Positions 21,895 to 51,075 are shown, counted from the first letter of the stretch. The stretch: 64,000 nt of DNA from Megaustenia siamemsis (GCA_032433765.1 JAVIAB010000051.1:53181328-53245327); one strand, 5' to 3'. A program made the numbers and translations. Notes: generated by a model not told the origin, from the sequence alone.

Positions 21895-22665
21895 ATTAAA
21901 TAATATATATTGATTGCCATGTACACTTTCCAAGATGGAACGAAGTTATGTTCTCTCGATCGCCGCAGAAATTGCATTTGGGGACTGATTAATTTTGGCT
22001 CTCCATTGCAATTTTCTGTGTTCAAAATGATGTTCTGCTTGATAAATCTGCGCAGATGAAGTGGAGTCGTTCGCACGGCAATATTCCATTTTGACAAATC
22101 AAGTGCTGTGAATGCGACCTTTCACCGTCTAGAGTTCTCAGTTGATCTGCGGTTTACGTCAACACATTGAGTGCTGTTCAATGACCGTGGTCGGAATTGT
22201 TTGATGCAAGTTATTTACATGTTACAACTCATTAATGTGGACTGCTCCGTCAAGTCAGCCGAAGTTTTATCTCTTTAGGGAATTTGCACTGTGTTTCGTT
22301 TGTTGTAGGCTGCATTCACTAGAGTAATTGGGAATCTATGGGCACAGCCATTATTGTGTATGCAACGTGATCATAATGGCTCATTATATATCTGTAGACT
22401 GGCCATACGCTAATCTTACGGTCTGTTGGTTGATGTGCGACAGGGATAATCTGAAAACTAACTAACCATGTTTTATATGTTTGGAATTGGAGTCAAAACA
22501 TGTCCCATCATCAAGCACTATACATTTTTAAAAATATGACGATCACCATTTTCAGGACAACTTTCTGTCAATATGGTGGATAGGCGGCAGAAACCATTGA
22601 AGGCTATGTTTGAAAAGTGTTCCTTGTTGCAGTTTCCTCATATTCCAAGTCCGGCTTGTTGCAGG
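21895..22665. repeat. Dispersed repeat shared with the piggyBac-like interior
   Basis: This region aligns along about 700 bp with 1840-2540, for example TTGTCAAAATGGAATATTGC-type and CCTCATATTCCAAGTCC segments in the same order. Here the sequence runs on uninterrupted past CCAAGTCC, where the other copy is broken by the SINE at 2546. No clear terminal repeats were found. Confidence 0.7.
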
Positions 22666-23605
22666 AGCTACTGAGTTAAGTGCTCTGTGCACACTGTAAG
22701 CTGTGTGTTTCATCCGTTTTGATCATGTTTCAATATTCCAATTGTTGATTCCAAAAATCATATGAATAAAATAAATAATGAATTATTATTCAATTCATTA
22801 TTATAAATTAAATATAATTAAACATTCAATCAAATGACAAATTTATTCACAAAAATTTTTAAAATAAAAATGTTATTTAATTTATTATTATATTATATTT
22901 AATGATTGGTTTTGAATGATGGCCATTTAATTTAAATTTAATGATTCCATTCACTTGATTCACTATGATTCGCACTTGTATTTTTGAATTGTTTTTTTCT
23001 TTTAACAAATTAATGTAATTGTTTTTATGTCAATTAGTGTGTATTACAGTAATTGGAAATAAACATCTGATAATGTAAATGCTCTACCACCGTAATTCTA
23101 CAGTCTAGGAGTCTTCACGCTACCGCTTTCTAATAAATAAATATAACACTACACAAATATATGAAGTTGAAGCGAGTGAATCACTGAATGAATGCCATTC
23201 GCGGAAAGTTGAACGTTTATTAATTAATTTAATTTAGCGCAGGTCTCTTCTCGAGTCTGGAAGACAAATTTACAAATCAAAAGCTCACTCTTAAACATCT
23301 ATTATGTGTTATCAAATTTTCATTTGTTGTATGAGAACTGAGATCTCCGCCGCCCAAAGACTAAACAATCCAATACGACGACATTATTTTTATTATACGA
23401 TGTTTTAATTATTTGTTATATACACTTATAAAAAGTTAACATGATGTATAATGTATCATACTGTAGTTTACGCGCCAACAACATAACTTTAAAACAATAA
23501 CTAAATGCTCAAATGCCAATTTGTATATCCAACGAACAAATCTGGTTACCGTCTACACTTATTATATATCGTGCTGCAGGGAAAACGCAAGAGACTTTAT
23601 TCGTA
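22666..23605. other. Upstream region of the SRSF10-type gene; AT-rich
   Basis: It contains an AT-rich segment with inverted-repeat character (about 22770-22930) and no recognisable exon. It lies between the head-to-head SET and SRSF10-type genes and should hold the SRSF10-type promoter. No TATA box or initiator could be assigned with confidence. Confidence 0.4.
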
Positions 23606-23814
23606 TTACTTAAATAAGTAATTTAAATATAAAATAAATATTTTGTAATTATTTAAGCAATTAAATTCCAGCTTGAGATATAATTGAAGTGAAATGTAAA
23701 TATTTAAAAACCTGGCAAAGTCTGGGACCCGGAGCCCGGAAGTTTGAATCTGACGGTTTTTTGTGTGCTTGGGCAAGTTGGGCAAACGTAGAAAGAGTCG
23801 TGGAAATTTCAGAG

Positions 23815-40173
<16,359 letters not shown>

Positions 40174-40289
40174 CAACAGCGAGATTTTGGTGTTGATTTT
40201 TACCAAATTTGCTCATTTTCATCACATAATTGCTTCTCATTTGTTCATGTTGTTGAACATAATTTTAATTGTAAAAAATATATATTTTT

Positions 40290-40423
40290 TTTTTTTTTTA
40301 CTGTAATTTTTCCATAATTTTTTTTAAAATTGTTGCATTTCATATCAAAAGGTCGTCTCTTTATTGATTACATCTTTAGAACAGTAAATCTAGCACACAT
40401 GCCAAGTATGTTATTAAAAGCAG
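40290..40423 (+). repeat. SRSF10-type 3' UTR segment duplicated at 42170-42312
   Basis: From the poly-T tract through TTGTTGCATTTCATATCAAA and ATGCCAAGTATGTTATTAAA, about 135 bp recur 1.88 kb downstream in the same orientation with few differences. Confidence 0.85.
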
Positions 40424-40757
40424 CTAAATGAAAATTCCACTGCAGCAGTGTTCCTTATTTTCCTCCCTTAAACATAGCATTAAAGCTGTTGTTGTTGGCT
40501 TATGTATTGTTATGTAGCATCCTGATAGGATATTCCTTGTGCTTATTTGTTCCTAATTTTTCGGAGATAATGCTCAGTAAATATTTTGTCCACTTTTCTC
40601 TTTTTTTATATTTATATATATATATATATCCTATTATCATTTATTTTAGTTTTTCTTTGTGCTTATAATCTATGATTTGTCAGTTGTTGTCTTGTACCTA
40701 ATTTCACATCTTCATTTGGCATGTATTTAGTTAGGGGTTTCAATTCTGAGTATGAGT

Positions 40758-40763
40758 AATAAA
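40758..40763 (+). terminator. Candidate polyadenylation signal of the SRSF10-type gene
   Basis: AATAAA about 585 bp after the stop codon, ahead of LINE debris that starts near 40890. It is the first clean hexamer I noticed; other sites may be used. Confidence 0.35.
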
Positions 40764-40889
40764 ATTTACTACAGTGTTAACATTATACAGTATTTGTTGC
40801 ATTTATGAATACATATTTGAAGCATGCAAACTTTGTCACCTTCTGTGACTAAATCAATTAATCAGCACTTTACCCAGCACAATGAAATA

Positions 40890-41310
40890 CTCATGCCTGT
40901 ATACTAAGTGATTCGATGAGTATGATAGTAGGTAGATTCATTACAAAAATGAACGCTGCAGTCACCTTTGTCTACATTCATGCAGATGCCCAGGGAAATG
41001 AAAGAGTGGACAGGCTATCAATGTGCTGTCATCGAAGATGATCAACTAAAATATCAGGACGTTATTAACGCCCTTCAGGAAGGGCACATGACTTTGACAA
41101 CCATGAGTCCACATTACTCATCGGTTGGTGAAACAGATGGGTACAGCCAGAAACGTGAGGCTTAGTAAGTGCGTAAGACGACTTATGAACTAAAACAGTA
41201 CTGGAGTTGTTGGACGCTGCTGGGCATACTGAGGATATGATTTGAGCAACTACATGTTCACACACATTCGGTGTGCAATAATGATAACCCAGAGATAACT
41301 TAATAACCCC
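40890..41310 (+). mobile_element. LINE-F remnant (RNase H end)
   Basis: Contains CCTGTATACTAAGTGATTCG, matching LINE-F near 10144, then FVYIHADAQGNERVDRL-like sequence and the tail CCCAGAGATAACTTAATAAC. Deletions have removed much of the domain. Confidence 0.65.
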
Positions 41311-41659
41311 GTCATGAATTGAATTGGTTGGTATATTAATGAGTTTCTCCAGACATCCTTTGATGTCTCTGACGTCAGTCTAAACTTTTCAGGCTGGTAG
41401 TCCGTCACGATTTGTTTTCAATTGTCTTCATCATACTCTCTACAATAACTGTGTCTAGTCTTCTTTCAATTTAACTCTGTGGTCTTTATTTAACAGTACA
41501 AACCTCTGAATAAGTGACCAAACAACAATTTTCAGACAGAACCGGTCATTTACCACTGCCATCTTTATCTGGATGTACGACCATATTGTTATGATCGCAG
41601 GCTGGATAAAATCATATGAATATTCATCTCTGTAACATAATTATAATTAATTAACATTA

Positions 41660-42130
41660 TTATATTTTCACTCAGGCAGCTAGCGGAGATCATAGATTAT
41701 AAAATTAATATCTGCGTAACATTTGTAGCCCAAGAGAAAGCTTTCGACAGGGTGGATAGAAATATTGTATGACATGCATTGGTTCATTAGATGTTGAAAG
41801 AACTTATATAGTTCCTGCAGAAGCACGATTAGAACGAGTAACATCGCATCCGAGTAACATAGCTGAGTCATGGATGTCAGGCTCAGCTGTCTAGGTAAGA
41901 CAAGGCAGCATGTTGTCACACTTACATCAACAAAATATGCTAAAGTGCTATGTGAAGATATAGATAAACTACTTTTTTTGCTGTCAGCCAGGTCCCTCAT
42001 ATCTTCCACAGAATCAGACCTTCAACAAATCTGCTATCCTTGAAAATAGAATGTAACGTGAACTTAAGCACTGATACAACAGAAGTTGTATCAATAGGAA
42101 GACATTAAACATAACAAAGAATCATCGTGC
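41660..42130 (+). mobile_element. Decayed LINE RT fragment
   Basis: The plus-strand frame gives AEIIDYKINICVTFVAQEKAFDRVD, the RT palm motif with KAFDRV, followed by fragments with many stops. Confidence 0.55.
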
Positions 42131-42169
42131 GAAACATAATAAGTCCAGAAATTAGTGAGAACAGTGTAT

Positions 42170-42312
42170 AAAAAAAATTTTTTTACTGTTATTTTTTTCC
42201 ATAACTTATTTTTTAATTGTTGCATTTCATATCAAAAGGTTATCTCTTTATTGATTACATCTTTAGAACAGTAAATCTAGCACACATGCCAAGTATGTTA
42301 TTAAAAGCAGCT
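42170..42312 (+). repeat. Second copy of the SRSF10-type 3' UTR segment
   Basis: Near-identical to 40290-40423, including TAGAACAGTAAATCTAGCAC. Both copies stop at AAAGCAGCT, after which the sequences differ; this one runs straight into LINE-B RT sequence. Confidence 0.85.
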
Positions 42313-42770
42313 TTTATAGATTAACCAGAGTATTTAACAAGGTAAAGCACCAAGAAATAATCAGAATTTTAAAAGGCATGAACATAGACAGCAAAGATCT
42401 AAGAATAATAAAGAACATGTACTGGCAACAAACAGCGGTCATAGGAACTGGAAATCAATTGGGAATGTTTCAACAAATAACACAGGGTGTTAGACAAGAT
42501 TGTTCGCTGTCATCAAATTTATTTAATATGTATAGTATAGTAAGATTATTTTAAGATGATCCATAAGGGGCATGCGTGGAATAACAGTTGGGGGTCATAA
42601 TATAAATGATCTAAGGTATGCTGATGATACAGTCTTAATCGCTAAGAATGAAAATTAGTTACAAGAAATGTTAGACATTATAGTAAAGGAAAGCAGAACC
42701 TCAGATGGTAGATGTACACGGGGGGTGAGGTGTAGAATGGCTACGGCAAAAGTAATTTTCAACTACTGCT
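42313..42770 (+). mobile_element. LINE-B RT palm fragment
   Basis: Frames give FNKVKHQEIIRILKGMNIDS, ITQGVRQDCSLSSNLFN, RGMRGITVGGHNINDLRYADDTVLIA with the catalytic YADD, then a jump to TSDGRCTRGVRCRMATAK. It supplies the upstream part missing from other LINE-B copies; a deletion joins palm to thumb. Confidence 0.75.
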
Positions 42771-42779
42771 ACATATATT

Positions 42780-43137
42780 TTTTTCTCTTTGGGGTTCCAT
42801 TTTGTTGAAGTGTATCAGTATGTGTGGTCCTTTTCGTCTTGTCAGGCCGTATAGTGGAGGCTATTGTGTATTTTTTTGTTTTTGCCGAACAGCTTCTCTC
42901 ATGGCTAATTCTACCAATGTTTGACAAACAAACACGTCCACAGAATGAACAAGTCAGATCCACAGGGTTTTCTATCCTTTTTCATGAGTCTTTTCTCTTC
43001 TAAGTGTTGCCTTAGCACAGTTTCAAAAGATGTTATACCATTCTTTATGCATGCTCTCCATGATGTGCGATCACTTGCTGGATGTTCCCAGTCATTTTCA
43101 CAGATTGAGAAGTCATTCAGAGATGTGGTAGTCTCCC
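42780..43137 (-). mobile_element. LINE-G C-terminal end, copy 2
   Basis: Minus-strand frames give DWEHPASDHTSWRACIKNG, EEKRLMKKDRKP and DLTCSFCGRVCLSNIGRISH, ending in a T-rich (plus strand) tail. The Cys/His finger is intact (42769-42963), but a frame change precedes it. Confidence 0.7.
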
Positions 43138-45242
43138 TCCCTTTTTAGCTAATTTGTCTGCACATTCGTTTCCATGTATATTATAGTGTGATGGTATCCA
43201 CTTGATGACCACTCTCTGGAAGTTATTGAACAGTTGGTCTAGGGTTGTTCTCAAGTCATCTAGCTCATTGTTCCTGTGGGTTTTTAAAGCTGTTAGGACT
43301 GACAGTGCATCAGTCAGTATCACCTATTTCTTGTGCATGTTATTTTTGTGTTGGATAGCCAATTTTGCAGCGTAATTGAGGGCTTCAGTTTCTACTTTAT
43401 AGTTGTTTGAGAATTTCCCACTAGCTGTTGACTTAGTGATCTCTTCCTGGTTATTCAACCTCAAGAACACACCTCCTTCATTTCTGGTGGCATTTGTAGC
43501 AGAGCCATCTGTGTATATGTGTGATCCTGTGGGTAGTTGTTGTTTGAGTGTTTTTCTGCTATGTGTTTTCTCTCTGTGTCTGTTTGGGTGCCTTTTCCAT
43601 GATTCCAATTGTGTATTGGGTCACTAGTTGCCAGTTCTTTGGAGATTGCAGCGACGTTGCTCCTCTTTAGTCTTCCTTTTCCTAAACCAGTTTTTGTTTG
43701 GTGCATGGGGTGGCTAGGGAGCCTTTTATATTTCTCCGCTTGTTGCATTACTTTAGTTTTCCGTCTGTTTTCTGAGATTGTAAACCTGTTACTGTTTCTA
43801 GAGTCTCGATAGATGTAGATTTCATAGCACCAGTGATGATACAGGCAGCCTTTTGTTTGCTTTGTCTATCTGATTTATCCATGTCATTCTGCGATCAATG
43901 GTGACGCCAAGATATGTTGGATTTTAGTCAATATGAAGTGTATGGTCTTTTATCTTCAATTTTGCAGAGAGTGTGTATGTAGTTTTTTTTTTTAATTTTA
44001 TTAATTGGTAGTAACCAGGTGTTCATCCATTTTTCAAGTTTTCCTAGGGCATCTTGCATTCTGGAGCTAGCCACTGACATTGATTCTTCACGTGCCCATA
44101 TCGCCAGGTCGTCTGCGTACATTGCTGGGTGGAATGTCCCTTACGATATCATTTATGAAAATTAAAAATATTGTTTGGGATAGGACTCCGCCTTGTGGGA
44201 CACCTTGTTAGATTCTGGCTTTCTTACTTAGTTGTCCATGTACTTGTGCATGGCCGTTCTATCTTGTAGGTATTGGGATATCAAATTTAATAAACTACCT
44301 TGGAAGCCAAGTCTGAGAAGTTTGTCCTTTAAGCCTTCTCTCCATACCCTATCAAAAGCCTTCTCCATGTCAACCCACACTGTCAGCGTGTGTTTCTTTT
44401 CTTTTAGAGCATCTTCTATTTCCTGTGCGATGTAGGTGATCAGGTCTTCAGTTGATCTGTGCTGACGGAAACCACTTTGTTGTATGATTTGTTGTTTTGT
44501 CTCCAAATGCCACATGAGTCTTCTGTTGACCAACCTTTCCATGAGTTTGCTCAGTAGGCTAATTAGCTACTTGGGTACAGTGGGTCTTTTCCATGTTTGA
44601 GGATGGGCACCATTATGGCTTCTTTCCAGGTTGTCTGCATTTGACCTCTCTACCATCTAGCATTTATTATCCTTAGAAGCTGGCCCTTGGCTTTCTGTCC
44701 CAGTGTTAAGAGCATTTCTTTGGTGATTCCATCTTTTCCAGGGGAACTCTTGAGCTTCAAACCTTTGAGGGCTACATCTAGTTCTGTTGGTGTAAAGGTG
44801 TTCTTCTGGTGCTTGTGTTTTGCATCTCGGTTTTCCTTTCTTGCAGCTTTCTGTTGGTCTTTTGGAATGTTTATTCTACTTAGGTTTTTGTAAGTTTCTA
44901 TCAGTATGTTTGCTGCCCTTTTGCCTGTGTGGATGTTCTGATTGTGTGCTAATGTTATTGAAGGTCAGCAGTTGTTTTCATTGCTCATAGTGTTCGCAAG
45001 TTTCCAGAGTTTGTGTCCATTTTTGTCTAGATTGAGGCTCTCTGTTTTGTCTTTCCAGCTCTGTCTTGCTGATATCTTGACCTCTCTTCTGTATTTTCCG
45101 GAGGCTGCTTTATAGGCTATGTTGCTCTCTGTGTTTTGTGATATTTCAGCTAGTTCTCTGGCAGAGTCCAGTTCCTCTTCTAGTCTTTGTATTTCCTTGC
45201 TCCAGTATGGCTTGTAGTTTTTTTCTTGCTCCTCTAAAAATT
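43138..45242 (-). mobile_element. LINE-E copy 1, RT and RNase H part (minus strand)
   Basis: The order on the minus strand is KPYWSKEIQRLEEELD (45200s), RT with VDMEKAFDRVWREG (44228-44542), MYADDLAIW (44122), then RNase H: SHIYTDGSA with the first Asp and VETEALNYA with the Glu (43324-43608), LTDALSVLTAL with the second Asp and KWIPSHYNIHGNECADKLAK (43117-43323). Frameshifts and stops separate the pieces. Its 5' endonuclease part continues at 48190-49760 beyond the nested insertion. EN-RT-RNase H architecture suggests the I superfamily. Confidence 0.85.
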
Positions 45243-45253
45243 GATTCTTTAGC

Positions 45254-48178
45254 TACTGACTAAAGATATAAATACAGGTGGAGACATCAACAAAATAGTT
45301 GATGAATTCAGTAGACTAATAATACAAGCTGCCAGTGACAAATATCCAGGGGGGCACGGAAACACTACAAACCATACTGGAGTAATGAACTAGAGCAACT
45401 GCACAATGACATGGAAACATCTCGAAAGCAAGCAGAAAATAACCCTTGCCAAGAACACCACAACTACCACCAGCATGCTAAAGCCAAATTTCAATGGGCT
45501 AAACTACAAGCCAGGCGGAGAAGCTGGAAAGAGAAAACAGAGTCCTTGAATCTTGAAAGAGACACAAGAAAAATGTGGAAGCTTGTAAAACAGCTGAATG
45601 ATGAAGGTACAGAAAGGAACACCAAAATTACACTGAAGAAGGATGGAAACATTCTAACAGGTAAACATGCAGCAAATTACTTTGCAGACTCCTTTGCAAA
45701 TGACAATAATATTGAAATTAGCCTAGAAAAACGACAAGAGACCCGTTTAAAACAACAAAATGCAAGACAAGAAGAGACCACACATGAAGTCATGGAAATA
45801 CCCATTACACAAAGAGAGCTAGGGCTAGCAATATCCAAATTAAAAATGAAAAAGTCACCAGGCAGTGATGGAGTGTCCAATGAAATGATTAAGAACTTGG
45901 GAACTGCAGCTAAAGCAAAACTACTGCAGATCTACAACATTTGCTGGATCACAGGTAGAGTGCCACAGGCATGGAGAGAAGCAATTATGACACCATTACT
46001 AAAGCCAGGAAAAGATGGTTCAACGACATCCAGCTATAGACCAATCAGCCTTACAAGTTGTTTGTGTAAAACAATGGAACATATAATCAATCTCAGACTG
46101 CAGTGGTACCTGGAAAGTGAAAATCTCCTTGTCCCACAACAAGCAGGCTTTAGACAGTGTTACTCTACCGAAGATCAAGCAACCTATCTTTCCCAGGAAA
46201 TTGAAGATGCGTTTCAAGAAAAGAAACTGGTTTATAGACCTAAAGAAAGCATTTGATAAGGTATGGAAGGAAGGGCTTTTGATTATGGAGTAAATGGCAG
46301 GATGTACAAATGGGTCAAAGCATACCTGCATAACAGGAGAGCCAGAGCGCAACTGGATGGTCTTAAGAGTAAGAAGGTCTTACTACGCCAGGGCGTTCCA
46401 CAGGGAGGGGTACTATCTCCAACACTTTTTCTGATCTACATCAATGACCTAGTTACTGAACTACCACATGACATCAAAGTGGCAATGTATGCAGATGACT
46501 TGGTAATGTGGTGCACAGAGGAGTATGCAACAGTGGCTTCCAAATTGCTACAAAGAGCTATGAATGCACGGAATTCATGGACAAATAGATGGTGTATCAG
46601 CATCAACACAGACAAATGCAGTACTACACTTTTCACACTCTCCCCAAAACAAAAAGCAAGAGCCATCTACAAAAACAATGAGCCTGTGAAAGAAGACATA
46701 CAAGCTACATATCTCGGAGTTACATTTGATAACAAACTATCTTGGAAACAGCAGATAAATAAGGCAATCCAAAAAGCAAGGAGGAAATTGGCTATTCTAA
46801 GAAAGTTGTGTGGAACCACATGGGGTGCGAGTGGGAAAATACTCAGTACAGAGTACAGTTTACCAACAGAGTATACGCCCACATTTAGAATATGGATCAT
46901 CTGCATGGTGCTCGGCATCAAACACTACATTGCAAGAACTGGATAAAGTACACAACCAGGCACTTAGGGTCATCACATGAGCAATGAAATCAACACCAAT
47001 ATTGGAATTGGAGATGGAGAAATTGTGGAGGATACCAGCACTGAGAGAACGGAGAGACACAAAGGTGCTGATACAGGCAGAAAAATTTTCTTGTATGCCG
47101 AGACATCCAGTGAAGGACCGATTCCAAAATCTTGCATTGGGACGACTTAAGAGAAGCAGTTTTATCCACCAAGCCAAGCGTATTAGTAGACAAACACTAG
47201 ACATGCCAAGAGTTGTTAAACCCATTCTGCCCATACCAGAACAGACTCCCTGGACAGATGAATCAGGATTATCAGTTCAAATGCGAACAGAAGTGAAAGG
47301 AATAGTTGACAAAGAGGAACAAAATAGTCTACAGCGAAAAACAATAACTCTCAGTTTCCTGGATGAAGAATACCCACCAGACCTATGGATCCGTGTGTGC
47401 ACAGATAGATCAGCACAGAATGCAGTAAAAAATGGGGGAGCAGGTGCATATATAGTGTACCGAAATAACACTAGGGATATGAATAAAATAGCAACAGGGA
47501 AATATTGTCACAATTATGATGCAGAAATACAAGCAATAAAGTTGGCAATAGAAAAACTGCTGAACAGTAATCTTAGCCCACAGCCTGTAGTGTTTTTGAC
47601 AGATGCAAGATCAGTACTCCAGGCACTACAATCCAGAAAATTACCACATCTGCAGACCTTATTGACAGAACTCTGCAAGCACCACAGGGTTGTCCTGCAG
47701 TGGATCCCGTCTCACTGTGGAATACCAGGAAATGAGAAAGCAGATCAGTTGGCAAAGGAAGGTTCAACGGGCACACAACTAGATACACCGGTTACATACC
47801 ATCATAAGAAACAGATAATCAAATCAATCAGAGGATCACAAGCCCCAAATCAGGATGCCTTTCATAATATGAATAGATATGAACAAGTTATCATTATATG
47901 CCTAAGAACAGGACACAATCGACTCCATAGTCACATGTATACAAAATTCAAGATTGGCACATCAACTACTTGTACATGTGGACAGGCACCCCAGACTTCT
48001 GAAGACATACTTCAAGACTGCACTGAATATAGTAGACTAAGGAAAATCCATTGGCCCATAGATACAACACTACAGACAAAACTATATGGGCCACTGCAAG
48101 AATTACAAAAGACAGTAAAATTCATACAGGAAACGACATTGCTGATATAGACAATACTTCGAGCGAACGAAAGATAGA
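45254..48178 (+). mobile_element. LINE-E copy 2 (plus strand), nested in copy 1
   Basis: 5'-truncated; starts in the linker before RT. RT: SKLKMKKSPGSDGVSNEMIK, YRPISLTSCLCKTMEHIIN, AGFRQCYSTEDQATYLSQE (45411-46256); FIDLKKAFDKVW in a shifted frame near 46240; RQGVPQGGVLSPTLFLIYIN and MYADDLVMW (46263-46946). RNase H and C-terminus lie at 46984-48150, with CTDRSAQNA, YDAEIQAIKL, LTDARSVLQAL, IPSHCGIPGNEKADQLAKEG and CTCGQAPQTSEDILQDC. GATTCTTTAGC flanks it at 45243-45253 and 48179-48189 (11 bp). At least two frameshifts; not functional as it stands. Confidence 0.92.
46984..48150 (+). pseudogene. LINE-E copy 2 RNase H and C-terminal frame
   Basis: A 388-residue open frame that belongs to the RT polyprotein but is separated from it by a stop near 46976. 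The RNase H core residues Asp, Glu, Asp and Asp are all present, although the first motif reads CTDRSA where other copies have YTDGSA. The C-terminus carries a CTCGQAPQT...C segment of the kind found at the end of I- and jockey-like proteins. Confidence 0.8.
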
Positions 48179-48189
48179 GATTCTTTAGC

Positions 48190-49760
48190 AGCTCTCAGGA
48201 TTGCCTTTGTTAACTCCTCTATCATATTATTGACTTTCTTTTCATGAGTTTTGATAGGTGTAGTGTAGGCATCTGTGAGCTTGGCAAACGTGTCCGTCTG
48301 CTGTCTTATAGTTCCAGCGGGGAAGTGGAATTTGCAACTCCTGTTGTTTGTGAGCAATAACCACTGAAAGTTTGATTGGTCTGTGGTCTCTGTCGCCATG
48401 TTGGTTCAGTACTATTCTGGCTATTTTGTTGGATATGTCTCCTGTTGCGAATGTTAGGTCGGGTGTTGATGTTGTTTTCCAATTTCTTGAGTAGAAGGTT
48501 GGGGGGTCCTCTCTAGAGTTTAGGAGGAATATGTTGTTGCCTATTTCCCATTCTTCCACTTCTTCACCTCGAACATTAGACTCCTTATATCCCCATCTTT
48601 CAGTGTGGCTGTTAAAGTCTCCTACTACCAGACACTGTGATTGTGTTATTTCCATTGACTCCAGCTTCAGCAATTTGTCATTAAGACAGTACATGTTAAG
48701 TATCCTTGTGCTAGTGGAGTTGATGTATAGGTCTGTGCCAATGTTCTCTGCCTCTCCGTTTGTGACTACCTCTATCTGTTTTACTGGGGTGGTATTTTTA
48801 ATAAGTATAAGGATTCCACCCTTTTTGCCTTCCCTGTTCTGTCTAAATGTTTGGCAGCCCCTAATCATAAATCTATGCTGAGGATTAAGGTGAGTTTCTT
48901 GGATGCAAGCAACGTCTATCTCCTCTGCTAGTCTGACTGCTAAGGCTTGTTTTTTGTGGTATATGCCCTTCACATTCCAGTGTATTATTTTCAGGTGTTT
49001 CTTGAAGCTTTTCCGACCAGTAGTAGGCCCCATTTCCTGGCTCTCCAAAATGGGTCAGGGTGACCACCAGTAGCTTGGGGTGGACCCCTTCGAGGCATGG
49101 GACCCGGAACTCCATCTGCCTGGGGGGACTCCACACACAGAGCACCATAATTAAAGTCCGTGGTATCCACTCTAAGTACATGTTAGAACGTTGCACTATG
49201 TTTTGCGTCAATGACCCAGTGCATCCGATTTCTGCCAGCATTTTATTCAGGTTTGCTTTCCCTAGCCTTTGATTATCCCCAATCTTTCTGCAATGCAGCA
49301 GATTGCCTTTTCTGTAGGGGGATTCTGCAATTAGATGGTCGGCCCTCCCAGGTTTACGAGCACCATCTACCCGAACTGTGTGTGGTTTTCTCTCTCATAG
49401 GTGGTCTTGTCTTCAGAGCTCTGGAGAACCACCTGCCTGTTTGATAGATGACAGAAAGAGGAGAAAAGACAGAGAAGCATTTAACCCATGAAGTGGGGAT
49501 GGATTAGTTCAGGCCAGAGCGTGTACCACTCGTCGGTGGGTTCTGCGTCTTTACTTAAACGGTTCCATCTACTCCTGGCCCCACACGAAAGATCTGTCCA
49601 GCTTAGGTGACCCTGCCAGGAGCTAAGCTCCCGCTGGCATAGCTCCTTTGATCCCTGAGGCGCACAAGCCCTCCAACCACAACAAGGTGAGCCTACTGTG
49701 GAGGGAATCATTTGAAATAAAAACAGGAATAAGACATCGATGTCTTCTATCTCCATTTCT
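48190..49760 (-). mobile_element. LINE-E copy 1, 5' part with APE-type endonuclease
   Basis: The minus-strand frame 49048-48242 holds the endonuclease: LKIIHWNVKGIYHKKQALAV, DVACIQETHLN, LVVGDFNSHTERWG, TPDLTFATGD and DRDHRPI, the motifs of APE-type nicking endonucleases. The frame runs towards RAAKES at the nested-insertion site. Upstream (49060-49760) two short frames may be ORF1 or 5' UTR; I recognise no domain there. Confidence 0.85.
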
Positions 49761-49789
49761 CTTTCTATTGGTCATAGATTGGATTATGA

Positions 49790-50590
49790 AAATAATAAGA
49801 ACAGAAATGGAATTCAGTAGTCATTGATCAATCAACTTAATGACTTAGACTTTCTTGATGACCTGGCTTTCCCATCACATAGTCATCAACAGATGCAAGA
49901 TAAAGGAGCATACTTGAGAGATCACAACAGCTGGGACTGAAATGAAATGGAGATGAGACCAAAATTATTAGAATTAATGCAGTTGGCAATAACTAAATAA
50001 CAGTAGGAGAAATACCTCTACTAAACAATCTTACACATATCTGGGCAGTAATATAGACAAAGAGAGAGGAACAGAGAATGATATCAAAATGAGGGTATCA
50101 AAAGCAAGAGAAGCAATCGTTACAATGGGAAACATGGAAATACAAAGAAATATTAACTTATATAAGCAAAATAAAAATATTTTCAAATACTATGTTAAGT
50201 TAGTCCTGTATGACTGTGAAATATGGAGAATGACAACCATGAAGATAGAGGAGACCTTCCTTTATGGATGCTTGCGCAGAATAAAAGGATGGAAGTGGTA
50301 GGACAAAATCACTAATATATAGCTATAGGCAAGTACCAGTCAAATACCAGTGGATAAAGAGATACAACGATGGCGCTGGATAGGTACACACTGCGGTAGT
50401 CAAATTAGAGTATTACACAACACGCCCCTTTTTGGAATCCCAAAGGAAAAAGACCAAAATATTCTTGGAGAATTAGAATGAAGCAGAGATGAAGATAATA
50501 GGAAGAATAGCAAGAAACAGAACGATTTGAAACGTTTTTGTTGAATACCTATGCACCACATGGAGTAGAAAGGTAAAAAGAAAAATAGAA
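49790..50590 (+). mobile_element. Decayed LINE-D copy
   Basis: It includes a TYLGSNIDKERGTENDIKMR-like stretch near 50035-50095, the frame 50089-50301 with VSKAREAIVTMGN, and an end matching LINE-D (ACCAGTGGATAAAGAGATAC near 50346). Many stops and small deletions. Confidence 0.7.
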
Positions 50591-50789
50591 ATAAATGTCA
50601 TAAATGGTTTACATGTAGATGTTGGAAGCAAATATAAATTAATGGGGCTATATATTTTTCACTCGATGAAGTGCAGGAATAGAGCTCTGTTGCATTGGCA
50701 ACATGATTTAGATCTTATGATTATTGAGAGTGGAGTACCTGCAGGCTGACTATCAACACTGAGGTCGCCGTGTATAATATATGCGTATT

Positions 50790-51075
50790 GAGAATTACTA
50801 TATGCCAGATCAGTCAAGTGATCGCACATCATGGAAAACATGTATAAGGAAGGGTATAACATCATTTGAGACTGTGCTAAGGCAAAACTTAGAAGAGATA
50901 AGACCCATGGAAAACCTTGTGTATCAGTGGACCTGACTTGTTCATTCTGTGGCCGTGTGTGTTTGTCAATCATTGGTAGGATTAGCCGCGTCCGTGAGAG
51001 AAGCCTCTCCACAAAAACAAAACCTAAAAAAAAATTCACAATAGCCTCCAACAAGACGAAAAGGGCTATATATAT
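50790..51075 (+). mobile_element. LINE-G C-terminal end, copy 3
   Basis: Frames give SSDRTSWKTCIRKGITSFET, then LTCSFCGRVCLSIIGRIS; matches the copies at 31.0 and 42.8 kb. Broken by frameshifts. Confidence 0.65.

Noticed and set aside
48531..48881. 116-residue plus-strand open frame
   Set aside because: It is the antisense shadow of the LINE-E endonuclease frame.
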